Position numbers and translations under genes: made by a program
Source: Pseudomonadota bacterium
GTDB taxonomy: Bacteria; SAR324; XYD2-FULL-50-16; JAHJRI01
Direction of reading: 5' to 3'
Assembly: GCA_022360105.1 (NCBI GenBank)
Contig: JAKSDL010000856.1
Coordinates: 1 to 24,243 of the forward strand
DNA: 24,243 nucleotides
Notes under the pieces: model-generated
Databases searched by the model: none
Seen by the model: the letters and a program-made list of their open reading frames with translations, nothing else
Told to the model about the DNA's origin: nothing
Part shown: positions 6,976 to 14,827 of the stretch, piece after piece
Layout of the letters: the number at the start of each line of letters is the position of its first letter
Numbering within the stretch: the first letter of the stretch is position 1

Positions 6976-8115
6976 TTAATTTGAGTGAGATTTTTTACTG
7001 AGTACCGGATTGGCATAGATTTCAAGCAGGATTTTCTTAATGTCCGGTTTTAGATTATCGTAATTATGAAGGAAGCGTTTTTTATCCTCTTCGTTATATT
7101 CATCTTTGTAGGTTGTCGTTTCATTAATCTGATCAAAAGCGATATAGTTTCTCGGCCACAGTTTATAGGTTTGATGAATGGATTTGTCGATGGCATCAGC
7201 CACTTCCTTTTCGTTTTCGAAGCTGCCCGATAACGGCTTGCAGAAAGCAACATGCACGTTGCCTTTATCTCCGCTGATACCTGCCGCCATGGATACCAGA
7301 TCATCCCTGCGTTTTTTCTTGTATTCTCCCTTTTGTTGGAGTTTGTGAAGCTCTCTGGCTTTTATTCGATCACAAGGGTCTTTTTCATAGGAGATGGCAA
7401 CGGGAACAATGCCAATGGCATTGATAAAGGCTGAAAAATCGGGTTGGGATTTTCGTTCGGAAAGGTGAAACATTTTGACGATAGCCGGGTTGGTCTGGTC
7501 CTTTCCGTCTTTAGCCCGGCCTTCGCGCTGGGCAATCCAAATATGGTCACCCTGGTTTAACACCTGGTTGATATAGGCAGAGAGATGCTTAAGTTCCTTG
7601 AGCTGCTGTTTTGGAGGCAGGTTGCGTTTGACGATAAAAGCCTTGTTAATGCGAATCAGGTCTTCGATCATATCGTCGAACAATAGATTATTGCCAAAGG
7701 CAATAAAAGGAACTTTGAAACCGCCATTGTTCAAAATATAGTTAATCAATGCGGAGTCCAGTACGATGTCACGATGGTTGCTGATAAACACATAGCTTTT
7801 TTTCGGATCAAGAGATTCCAGTCCGGACCAGGTCAGTTGGTCAACCGATTGATCCAGCACCCATTTCAATAACCGAAGCCCGACAATCTTTTTCTGAAAA
7901 TCGTCAACGGTTTTGATGTTACTGAGACGGATTTTCAAAAATAGTTTAATGGCAATATCAAAAAGACCATGCAGAAAACCAGGTATTCCTGGCCATATCA
8001 TCATTCTGACAGTCGAAACCAGAAAATCATTTTGGATCAGTCGCTTTTTAACTTGCGGGAATTCCTGATCAGTATACGGCCTGATATCACGAAATTGGTC
8101 TGTTGTATCTTTCAT
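6976..8115 (-). CDS. Glycerophosphate/lysophosphatidate-type acyltransferase
   Basis: The product has 379 residues and belongs to the PlsB/PlsC acyltransferase superfamily that esterifies fatty acids onto glycerol phosphates at the inner membrane. Motif I reads SNHRDIVLDS (H114, D120), so the spacing is H-x5-D where the superfamily usually has H-x4-D. I recall the HRD-I-x-LDS variant from Bacteroidota-type homologues. A motif III equivalent is REGRAKDG (E198-R200), and IGIVPVAISYE (about 234-244) fits motif IV. The start at 8115 gives an acidic, soluble N-terminus with no signal peptide and no good Shine-Dalgarno. It sits in a same-strand run with the YchF-like ATPase downstream and signal peptidase upstream. 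Substrate specificity (first or second acylation) cannot be read from the sequence. Confidence 0.82.
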   Translation of the reverse strand: MKDTTDQFRDIRPYTDQEFPQVKKRLIQNDFLVSTVRMMIWPGIPGFLHGLFDIAIKLFLKIRLSNIKTVDDFQKKIVGLRLLKWVLDQSVDQLTWSGLESLDPKKSYVFISNHRDIVLDSALINYILNNGGFKVPFIAFGNNLLFDDMIEDLIRINKAFIVKRNLPPKQQLKELKHLSAYINQVLNQGDHIWIAQREGRAKDGKDQTNPAIVKMFHLSERKSQPDFSAFINAIGIVPVAISYEKDPCDRIKARELHKLQQKGEYKKKRRDDLVSMAAGISGDKGNVHVAFCKPLSGSFENEKEVADAIDKSIHQTYKLWPRNYIAFDQINETTTYKDEYNEEDKKRFLHNYDNLKPDIKKILLEIYANPVLSKKSHSN

Positions 8116-8254
8116 GGAGAGCTAAGTCTGATAGCAGACGGTTATGATTAAAGACTTTATATGAAATCTGCAGCGTTATTGGAACCGTCGAATCATTCTG
8201 AAGACAAAGAATTAACCGGAACAATCCTTTATTTACAGCCAAAACACGACAGAT

Positions 8255-8902
8255 CTATTCAAGCCATTTACCGATTCTATCAAACCTGTAACCGGAGAAG
8301 AGGCTTTTTTCAGGATCGTGCGACCAATGAATGAACAAACCTTTGGCACGGACATCTTTTTCTTCAACAAATCCCCAATAGCGACCATCCAAAGAATTCC
8401 GGCGATTGTCTCCGAGTGGCCAGATTTTTCCTTTTCCAACAGTAAAGGATTGTTGAACATAGAAACCTGGTGAATATGGGGCCGGGATGTGGTTTTCATC
8501 ATAAAATGGAATCGATTGGTCCTCCGGTTCCCCATTGATGTAGATTGTTTCGCCAATGATCTCAACCTTATCACCTTCAATGGCTACAGCTCGTTTTATA
8601 TAAGGTATGGAAGGGTCCCTGGGATTTGGGAATATGATGATGTCACCTCGTTCGACTTTGGAACGAAACAATTTGATATCTGTGAAAGGAATCACAAAAC
8701 CATAAGCATGCATATCTGCAAACAGATAATCACCTACTTGAATGGTTGGTATCATGGAACCTGTTGGAACACGATACGGCGAATAAGCCCAGGTTCTGAA
8801 AACAAGCGCAATGGCCAGAGCTATTATTAGTGCTTCAGCCCATTCTCTTGCGGTGTCGTTTTTAATAAACCGTTCAAGATTAATGATTTTAAACTTTTTC
8901 AT
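8255..8902 (-). CDS. lepB: Signal peptidase I
   Basis: The product has 215 residues and is the membrane-bound Ser/Lys endopeptidase that removes Sec signal peptides. One N-terminal membrane segment (about 22-40) leads into box B, RVPTGSMIPTI, with nucleophile Ser49. The general-base Lys103 is in YIKRAVAIEGD, and box E is GDNRRNSLDGRYWG (164-177). The length and single anchor resemble the shorter type found in many bacteria, unlike the two-anchor E. coli LepB. No clear Shine-Dalgarno precedes the ATG. It is 139 bases upstream of the acyltransferase gene on the same strand, so co-transcription is possible but not shown. Several genes here encode proteins that would be its substrates. Confidence 0.94.
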   Translation of the reverse strand: MKKFKIINLERFIKNDTAREWAEALIIALAIALVFRTWAYSPYRVPTGSMIPTIQVGDYLFADMHAYGFVIPFTDIKLFRSKVERGDIIIFPNPRDPSIPYIKRAVAIEGDKVEIIGETIYINGEPEDQSIPFYDENHIPAPYSPGFYVQQSFTVGKGKIWPLGDNRRNSLDGRYWGFVEEKDVRAKGLFIHWSHDPEKSLFSGYRFDRIGKWLE

Positions 8903-9117
8903 AATAACCGGGAGAGGTGATTGGTTAAGCGATTTTATTCCCTAGAAAACAATCCATAAATATATCTGGTTTTGTTTAAAAGAACTATGACTTGGAACAA
9001 GTGTAGCGCAATGGTTTGATTTGCCTGAAAAATTATATTTATTCAAGCTTTGAAAGGATTCATGTCGGTTTCTCAAACCCTTCCCGAGTGCAGGTGGATT
9101 CATCAAACTGCAGGTTT

Positions 9118-9645
9118 TTAAAAGGTCCTTTCATACCCAAAACTCATGCTGATGTCAGTTAATTCCTCGTTATCTAAACCCAAACGAATTTTCATGTATT
9201 TGTTGTATTGATATATGTGTTCATTAATAGTGATAAACACCCCAATTCGAGTCAGAACGTATAATCCTACGGCGGTTGCAACAAGGTCTTTTTTTTCATC
9301 ATCACTCAGGTTATCTCCTCCCAGGCCAACCGCCAGCAAACAGCCCATTGGCAGAAATCCCCCCAGGGTCCAGTCAAAAATATATGCCGGAGGCCTGATG
9401 TTTCCGTATAGTGTATTATCAAGGATGGTAGATCCGTATATGGGAATCAACATATTCAAATTCAGTCGGACCGGATCGACCAGCCATGCTTTTTTTTCTG
9501 CAGGACTTAGATTGTCAATGTTCACATCCTTAAGTTTAAAATCAACGTGGTCCCTTATCTTTTGAGTGCCTGTTAAATCAGCGTAAACTTCCAGGTTTAT
9601 AACCAGCAGAACACAACTGATCAGCATCATCAGCGTTTTCTTCAT
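9118..9645 (-). CDS. Exported protein with two hydrophobic segments, unknown family
   Basis: The start is set at the ATG at 9645 because AGGAG lies five bases upstream and a clean signal peptide then follows (MKKTLMMLISCVLLVINLEVYA, cut before D). A start at 9675 would add ten residues ahead of it. The mature ~153 residues contain NLNMLIPIYGSTI, a hydrophobic stretch around FDWTLGGFLPMGCLLAVGLGG, an acidic spacer DNLSDDEKKD, and a second stretch ATAVGLYVLTRIGVFITINEH followed by a basic YNKYMKIRLG. The layout resembles small envelope proteins such as spirochaetal P13, but only faintly, so I assign no family. It lies about 215 bases upstream of signal peptidase on the same strand. Confidence 0.72.
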   Translation of the reverse strand: MKKTLMMLISCVLLVINLEVYADLTGTQKIRDHVDFKLKDVNIDNLSPAEKKAWLVDPVRLNLNMLIPIYGSTILDNTLYGNIRPPAYIFDWTLGGFLPMGCLLAVGLGGDNLSDDEKKDLVATAVGLYVLTRIGVFITINEHIYQYNKYMKIRLGLDNEELTDISMSFGYERTF

Positions 9646-9986
9646 GAGACTCCTGTAATTCTTTGGTATCAGCACTTAAGAAGGAATCCCCTGATTATTA
9701 CCACATCCTTTTACCAGGGGGACGATTAATCAGTTCAGTCTATTTAATCAAGCTGTTTCTCACATACATCAAAACTCGGTTTTCTTCAAATTTTACTTTG
9801 GATTCGGGCATTAAAGGTTCCGGAATATTTAGTGCTCTATTGTGAGCGTGCGACGGCTCGATTCGAATTCCAAAAGCACCTTTGCTAAAAAAAAAAATGC
9901 ATAAACCTGCGCTGATCTGTTACAATAATGAAGCTTTCTCCCGATATGGTTCTATTTCGTAAGACGGTCAAATCAGGTATGAAGGT
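9646..9986. other. Divergent intergenic region
   Basis: This stretch lies between a minus-strand and a plus-strand gene and should hold both promoters. On the plus strand TACAAT at 9921-9926 could be a -10 element for the gene at 9987, with only a poor -35 (TGCATA at 9898-9903). A run of 12 A lies just before this at 9886-9897. The open frame inside it has no supporting signal. Nothing else is recognised. Confidence 0.35.
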
Positions 9987-11132
9987 ATGGAAGATACACA
10001 GGTACATTCAGGTCAACGAAGAGAGAAGAAGCTGGTGGATCTTATCTGCCTGGATAAATACCAGGAGAACATCGATCTCAGGTCTGTTTATCAATCAAAA
10101 ATGAACACCTGGCTGGATTGGATGAACAAAAAACTGGATAAGGCGGCATTTGAGGAACTAAGTAACAAAGAGCAGGAAGAGTATTTCGTGGTGAATCGCT
10201 TTCTTCGGCATTTTCTTTTAAGTCGTTTTCAATGGATTCTGGAATCGATTAGCAATGAAAAGTTGCAAAGGCAGTATCTGCTCGTATTCCCGCCCTTCAA
10301 CCACCAGGGAAGCATAAAGCGCTTTCTCTTACATTTCTTCTGCCTGAAAGAAGTGGATCGACAAAACCTTGAATATTGCGGTCTTAACAATTCGGAAAAG
10401 GAGATTCGAATTTTATGGGATATTTACAAGCTGGTGAAGACTATCGACACGGTAGCTGTCTTAAAAAAGTCGGTTTCAGGAGCTAATCCGTTCCAATCGC
10501 AATTTTCATCCGATTACATCGGCAAGATCCTGAAAACAGTGGAAGAGATGTTGACTCTTTTAGTTCAGATTTGCGTTAAGCCCGAGCATTACAGAGACCT
10601 GCGCTATCAATTCCCCTTAGGTGTATTTAAACCGGAAACAATTTTAAACCGAAAGGAAAATAACAGCTTTTTGATTAATACAGTCGCCATAGAAAAATTT
10701 GATTATCGCAATTACTTCTTCCACTTCTACTTCAAATCGAGCATGAAGGCCCGTTATAAGGGCAAAGAATTGAGTTTTAGGTATAATTTTCTTGATTTCG
10801 AGATTATGCGGCAGGAGTTTTTGATGGACTGGTTAAATTGCCGGCTTAAAAACAATCCTAAAAAGATGGCTGTTCTTGAAAAATATAGGGTGGGTAACAG
10901 GTCTTTTAAAGAGATCATAAAACAATCTCCGGAAAAAGAGATCCAATTACTTAAAAAACTTCCCCTTAACGTGTTTAACGATCTTGTGGCTCATGTAAAC
11001 GCAAGCGTGGATCCGGACGATAGAACAGAAGTCGATCCTTTATCACAAAATACAGGGGAATTAGCCCAACAATTAAAGGTTTTTGAAAAAGCCAAGGAAC
11101 TGACTAAAAAATCGACTCAGGTAACTCAGTAA
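9987..11132 (+). CDS. Hypothetical cytoplasmic protein, 381 aa
   Basis: I do not recognise this protein. It is charged, lysine- and aromatic-rich, has no signal peptide or membrane segment, and is probably largely alpha-helical. Notable stretches are NRFLRHFLLSRFQWILESI (about 71-89), the Cys-containing FFCLKEVDRQNLEYCGL, a YRNYFFHFYFKSSMKARYKGKELSFRYNF aromatic/basic region around 245-270, and a polar C-terminal tail (EVDPLSQNTGELAQQL onward) that may form a short coiled coil. The ATG at 9987 is preceded by GAAGGT, a very close and weak ribosome binding site. It is followed by almost 480 bases without a gene, so it seems monocistronic. Its length and intact frame support a real gene. Confidence 0.7.
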   Translation: MEDTQVHSGQRREKKLVDLICLDKYQENIDLRSVYQSKMNTWLDWMNKKLDKAAFEELSNKEQEEYFVVNRFLRHFLLSRFQWILESISNEKLQRQYLLVFPPFNHQGSIKRFLLHFFCLKEVDRQNLEYCGLNNSEKEIRILWDIYKLVKTIDTVAVLKKSVSGANPFQSQFSSDYIGKILKTVEEMLTLLVQICVKPEHYRDLRYQFPLGVFKPETILNRKENNSFLINTVAIEKFDYRNYFFHFYFKSSMKARYKGKELSFRYNFLDFEIMRQEFLMDWLNCRLKNNPKKMAVLEKYRVGNRSFKEIIKQSPEKEIQLLKKLPLNVFNDLVAHVNASVDPDDRTEVDPLSQNTGELAQQLKVFEKAKELTKKSTQVTQ

Positions 11133-11611
11133 TATGTCAGTTCGTTAACACAGAGCGTCGGTCCCAGAAGTTGCAATAAGAGTCGTGTTTCTTCTTGATA
11201 TGGTGATCGAAAATGCCTCGCTCTTTGACGAGTGATTGATTACCCGAATGAACATTCTCCCATCAGGTCGCAGTGACCGTTCGCTCCATTAACAATTCGA
11301 TTACAGAGTCAATTTTAATAACAGTGGATAGTTCTTTTTTCAAAGGTTAAGATGTCATCCAGGTGAAACAAGTGTTCTGTCAGCTATTGTAAATTGAACT
11401 GATCTGCCGAACCGTAACAGCAAGGCATTTGCCCACTAAATTCTGATAGTTATGGCCTGCATGGAAACAGCGCCGGTTGAAAATAGTCTGATTGTCGTCT
11501 TCATCAGGTATAGTAAGAAAATAAATGTTTCATAATGGCCTTAAATACCGACTTAAAGGTAACGTTACTTCCCAAGGTGTGTGATAATTAATCTTTTAAA
11601 CAGGATCTGTT
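11133..11611. other. Non-coding stretch, nothing recognised
   Basis: No open frame of note, no T-tailed hairpin and no RNA motif was found. Only short hairpins occur (for example GGTC and GACC arms around a 5-base loop near 11268). The last ~30 bases must contain the ribosome binding region of the next gene (AGGA about eight bases before its ATG). Confidence 0.35.
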
Positions 11612-12034
11612 ATGTTGGAACAAACTATCAATGCTTTTGATAATCTTTGCCAGGAGATACTGGCAACACATGGCGGCGTGCTGACCTGGAAATGGGACCC
11701 GCGGTTTGAATCTCTTTTAATTGAATTTACCCAGGAGACTGTCGAAAGCGTTCGAGGAGTGCTGGACAAACATCTTAATTACGTCTGGGAAAAATCTTCT
11801 CTTAATCAAGCCCCGGAAGCCGTTCAAGACTTCGGAGAGCGATTAGGAGGGCTGATGTCAAATCAACTGTTGTTTTCTTCGGATACAGATAATGGGACCA
11901 GGATATTCTGCGCCTGGTGGCCATGGGCGGATCAAAACACAATTTCGATTCGGCTTGCTCCGGATTACAGCATATTTGATGATCCTGCTAAATCAGGGCT
12001 GATCGATCAAACAAAAAAAATGTTTGGTATTTGA
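11612..12034 (+). CDS. Small hypothetical cytoplasmic protein, 140 aa
   Basis: This is an unrecognised protein with no signal peptide or membrane segment. It looks like a compact alpha/beta domain: N-terminal helix (INAFDNLCQEILATHG), strands around GVLTWKWDPRFESLLIEF, a helix ESVRGVLDKHLNYVWEKSS, then a tryptophan-rich strand region RIFCAWWPWADQNTISIRLAPDYSIF, and a short C-terminal helix ending FGI. The ATG is preceded by ACAGGATC, a usable ribosome binding site. It has long non-coding DNA on both sides, so it is probably transcribed alone. The uninterrupted frame and good start make it likely to be real. Confidence 0.65.
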   Translation: MLEQTINAFDNLCQEILATHGGVLTWKWDPRFESLLIEFTQETVESVRGVLDKHLNYVWEKSSLNQAPEAVQDFGERLGGLMSNQLLFSSDTDNGTRIFCAWWPWADQNTISIRLAPDYSIFDDPAKSGLIDQTKKMFGI

Positions 12035-12395
12035 TTGCTTCTGTTCCACTCCATATATGTTTACCTGCCTGGTCTTACTTTTCATTAAGACATTTCATTC
12101 TGTAACCGCTGACCAGTCGTTAGAAATATCTTCAATATTTAAAAAAATTATTGTAACACCCACACCAGAAGTAAAAACTTGAAGATAGGAGCTTGCAGAA
12201 AAAGCTGTTTCGTACTAGCAATTTTTTGTAAAAATTCGGAATGTTTGTTTGAATTCGATCAATGAAAATCAATACTGTAAAACCTTGTTGGTTAAGGGAA
12301 GAGCAAGGGATTTGTTTAAAAGTCATTGCTAACAAGATATTAGCGGCTAAAGGCGAAGGAAGTGTTTTTTTTATTGATTACCTAAATAAATAATG
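12035..12395. other. Non-coding stretch upstream of the kinase-like gene
   Basis: No gene is called. A minus-strand frame at 12132-12335 (67 codons) is Phe/Cys-rich without a ribosome binding site and is probably chance. No terminator with a clear T-tail follows the upstream gene. Confidence 0.35.
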
Positions 12396-12404
12396 TGATA
12401 TGAT
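12396..12404 (+). promoter_or_regulatory. Extended -10 promoter for the kinase-like gene
   Basis: TGATATGAT fits an extended -10 (TG-n-TATGAT) inside TGTGATATGAT. TTGATT at 12374-12379 could be a -35, but with a long 19-base spacer. Transcription would start near 12411, giving a leader of about 130 bases that holds a strong inverted repeat. Almost the same string occurs at 15585-15595. Confidence 0.5.
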
Positions 12405-12424
12405 TTGCTCTTTATGGCAATCGT

Positions 12425-12461
12425 GTAAAACTTGTTTTACCTGATCGGACAGGTAAAATAA
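12425..12461 (+). promoter_or_regulatory. Overlapping inverted repeats in the leader (operator or RNA switch)
   Basis: TTTTACCTG (12435-12443) and CAGGTAAAA (12450-12458) are a perfect 9-bp inverted repeat around ATCGGA. As RNA the stem extends to 12 bp (12432-12443 with 12450-12461, one G-U). An upstream GTAAAAC (12425-12431) can pair instead with GTTTTAC (12434-12440), so the two pairings compete. No T-run follows, so it is not a simple terminator. It lies about 20-50 bases after the predicted start of transcription. Confidence 0.6.
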
Positions 12462-12542
12462 CGACACAACCAGATGAAAAGATATTGATGTTTTGGTTTA
12501 TACCTCTCGACAAAACCACTTTCAGTTGGTGTAAAGGCAGAA

Positions 12543-13613
12543 ATGACAAAGACAGAAGAAACAGGAAATAGTGGCAAACTTTCCCGAAATGCAGGTGGCA
12601 GCCCCTCAATAAACAACCATGGGCACTCAAGACTTAAAACAAAGCGTGCAGTGACTTTCCCGTCATCCAAAGCAGCAGTCAAAAATGGAAAGAGTGGCAC
12701 GCATGCAAGGAAATCTGTTTCCCTGGATTCTATAAAAGATAAGAAGCTGCGTGAACTGTTTTGCCTGGATATTCCTTTTTTTACATTATTGGAGAGATAT
12801 ACCACCGACGATTTCCTTCAGCTTGATCCCTCCAGGACAATACCATTCTTTGCAGAGATCAGGAATTACCAGGGAGCAAAAGAAGAAAACGGGGCGGTTT
12901 GGATTGTCAGGCCAATCAAAGATGAAGAAATTCTGCAAACAGCAACCAGCACGATCGTCTATTTTCTTGACCGGTTTACAGGCTCTCTTTCGGCTCCCAC
13001 CATTCTGACCAAAATTAACAATCACATCTATAGAGCGACAAAGCTGATCACCAGGGCGGATCAATTGTCCGGAGCCAATTATACTGTAGAAAAACATTTG
13101 AAGGAGCAATTGGCACTGGATTTAATCAACCGCTGGATTTTTGCTGATGAAGATAGAAATCCCAACAACTACCTGGTGAAAACCGACTCAAAGAACCTGC
13201 AGCTGGTTATCCCGATAGATTTTGGAAATGCAGATTTAACGAGCGAAGCTATTAAAATCAAAGGTATTTCCAGTAAGTTTGGATGGGCTCGTAAGGAGAA
13301 AACCCAATACCTCACTCCTTTGAAAATGAATGCTTTCACAGAATACGACATGACTTTTTACCAGCATCGTTTTCAACATTTTGAGAAGATAGACGCAAAA
13401 TTATTGAGGCGAATCTGCAAAGCTATCCTGAGACTCTGTCCGCAGCCATTAAACATAGAAAAGACGACCAAGACAATCACTCGAAACATTCTGCGACGTA
13501 TTCACTACGTACATGCCTATTTCGAAAAACACATTCCGGATCATATAGTAAAAACCAATAAATATAGCGGGATGGGTGAGGCGTTTCTGAAAATTTCGCA
13601 AGGTGATTTATAA
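12543..13613 (+). CDS. PI3/4-kinase-like / HipA-like kinase-fold protein
   Basis: The product has 356 residues. The first ~57 are low-complexity and basic (S, T, N, K, G), probably disordered. A domain then follows with kinase-like elements: GAVWIVRPIKDEEIL (117-131), where a conserved N-lobe Lys might be expected but Arg is seen; a catalytic-loop candidate DRNPNNYLV (204-212), close to the PI3-kinase DRHxxN pattern with His changed to Asn; and IPIDFGNAD (224-231), equivalent to the metal-binding DFG. HipA toxins and bacterial HipA-like proteins share this fold, so it may phosphorylate a protein or small molecule. No HipB-like antitoxin is adjacent. AAAGG lies just upstream of the ATG. An extended -10 promoter and a strong inverted repeat precede it. 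The fold is likely; the substrate is unknown. Confidence 0.68.
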   Translation: MTKTEETGNSGKLSRNAGGSPSINNHGHSRLKTKRAVTFPSSKAAVKNGKSGTHARKSVSLDSIKDKKLRELFCLDIPFFTLLERYTTDDFLQLDPSRTIPFFAEIRNYQGAKEENGAVWIVRPIKDEEILQTATSTIVYFLDRFTGSLSAPTILTKINNHIYRATKLITRADQLSGANYTVEKHLKEQLALDLINRWIFADEDRNPNNYLVKTDSKNLQLVIPIDFGNADLTSEAIKIKGISSKFGWARKEKTQYLTPLKMNAFTEYDMTFYQHRFQHFEKIDAKLLRRICKAILRLCPQPLNIEKTTKTITRNILRRIHYVHAYFEKHIPDHIVKTNKYSGMGEAFLKISQGDL

Positions 13614-13737
13614 ATCGCAATGTTATGGTAACATCGATTGGTGAACGACTAGGGAAAATCCTTCGATTGTCTGAAGTTACAAAGCGGAAAGGAAACGGTT
13701 GGTTTAACGTGGTGAGAATTTGACGCTTTGAATTGAA

Positions 13738-13780
13738 TTGGGCTGACACACCGAAATGTCAACAAAGTGTGTCGACCCAA
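13738..13780. other. Stem-loop between convergent genes
   Basis: TTGGGCTGACACAC (13738-13751) and GTGTGTCGACCCAA (13767-13780) pair at 12 of 14 positions around a 15-base loop. It lies about 125 bases after the kinase-like gene stop and about 10 bases from the end of the convergent oxidoreductase gene. Neither side has a T-run, so it may be a weak or Rho-assisted terminator. Confidence 0.45.
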
Positions 13781-13789
13781 ATGATGATG

Positions 13790-14827
13790 TCATGCAACCC
13801 GGGCAGGTTGTGCTTCAAAAATTTCCGGTGAGGTTTCATCCATCGGATACTTCAAACCAATGGTATCCCGAATCTGATCCAGGGTTTCGATAATGGATGC
13901 AGTTTCATCAAGTGATATGGTAGGGCTCTCGGTTAATCCGTTCATCAGGCAGTGTACCATTTCCTTGACCTGGTAAGAATATCCCTCAAACCAGTTTTCA
14001 TGAGAATCTTCGACAAGAAGCGGTGTTTTATTTTCTCTCAAAAGCTTCATTGGTCGCCGTGCCCACCAGTAGGAAGGAATCTCAATTGAACCTTTGGTTC
14101 CGTAGATATAAGAGCCATTGGAGATATTCACTTCAAGAGAGCAATTGCCATTCAGCATGGCCCCGTTGTCGTAAGTCAGGATCATGGATGTTTGCCTGTC
14201 CACACCTTTGTCGGAGAAACTGGCAGAGGCTGAAATATGGTTTGGTTTATCACCAAAAATGAATGAACCCAGGGAAACAGGGAATACACCCAATTCCAAC
14301 AAGGCACCACCTGCAAGCTCCGGTAAAAGGAGCCTTTGATTGATTTTCTCTCTCAACAAGGCTCCGGAACCGTTGTGTGATTCTACCAGGTGCACATCGC
14401 CGATCTCACCCTGCCTAATCCAATCCAGGGCCTGAATGACAGATGGAAGAAAACGAATCCACATGGCTTCCATCAGAAACAGTTTTTTTGCTCTTGCCAG
14501 ATTGATCACTTCCCTGGCTTCGCCGACGTTTACACACAAAGGTTTTTCACAAAACACATGTTTTCCTGCATTCAAAGCTGCAATGATCTGTCTTTTATGA
14601 ATGGAATGAGGTGAAGCTATATAAACAATGTCCACATCGGGATCATTCAGAAAAGCTTCCTCACTATAATAAGTTTTACGAATTCTGTTTTTTGTTGCGA
14701 AATCTTGAGCTTCACTATTCGGTCTGATTAACACCGCTTCAACATTAGCAGAGTCAGTTATTTCGACCGCGCGGGTAAACAGGGATGCCATAAGACCTGT
14801 ACCCATCAATCCAATTTTTATATTCAT
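13790..14827 (-). CDS. Gfo/Idh/MocA oxidoreductase, dihydrodiol dehydrogenase type
   Basis: This is a cytosolic NAD(P)-dependent sugar or diol oxidoreductase. The start is put at the ATG at 14827 (345 aa) because the Rossmann motif then opens the protein: MNIKIGLMGTGLMA, a G-x-G-x-x-A pattern. The frame continues 45 codons upstream, but that part is unlike the family. HVFCEKPLC carries the catalytic Lys of the EKP motif. LMEAMWIRFLPSV and GGALLELGVFPVSL are the signatures of the clade related to mammalian dimeric dihydrodiol dehydrogenase (trans-1,2-dihydrobenzenediol / D-xylose dehydrogenase). Length is normal for the family. It stands alone on its strand, with a long non-coding region upstream. 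The true substrate, probably a pyranose or related polyol, cannot be read off. Confidence 0.9.
   Translation of the reverse strand: MNIKIGLMGTGLMASLFTRAVEITDSANVEAVLIRPNSEAQDFATKNRIRKTYYSEEAFLNDPDVDIVYIASPHSIHKRQIIAALNAGKHVFCEKPLCVNVGEAREVINLARAKKLFLMEAMWIRFLPSVIQALDWIRQGEIGDVHLVESHNGSGALLREKINQRLLLPELAGGALLELGVFPVSLGSFIFGDKPNHISASASFSDKGVDRQTSMILTYDNGAMLNGNCSLEVNISNGSYIYGTKGSIEIPSYWWARRPMKLLRENKTPLLVEDSHENWFEGYSYQVKEMVHCLMNGLTESPTISLDETASIIETLDQIRDTIGLKYPMDETSPEIFEAQPARVA

Noticed and set aside
11215..11285. Short inverted repeats (CTCG/CGAG, GGTC/GACC) in the gap after the 381-aa gene
   Set aside because: Four-base stems are expected by chance in any stretch of this length, and there is no T-tail.
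12132..12335. 67-codon minus-strand frame
   Set aside because: Phe- and Cys-rich chance translation without a ribosome binding site, in a divergent AT-rich gap.
12543..13613. Classical HipBA toxin-antitoxin module
   Set aside because: No helix-turn-helix antitoxin gene lies beside the kinase-like gene, and the N-terminal HipA-specific domain is not recognisable.
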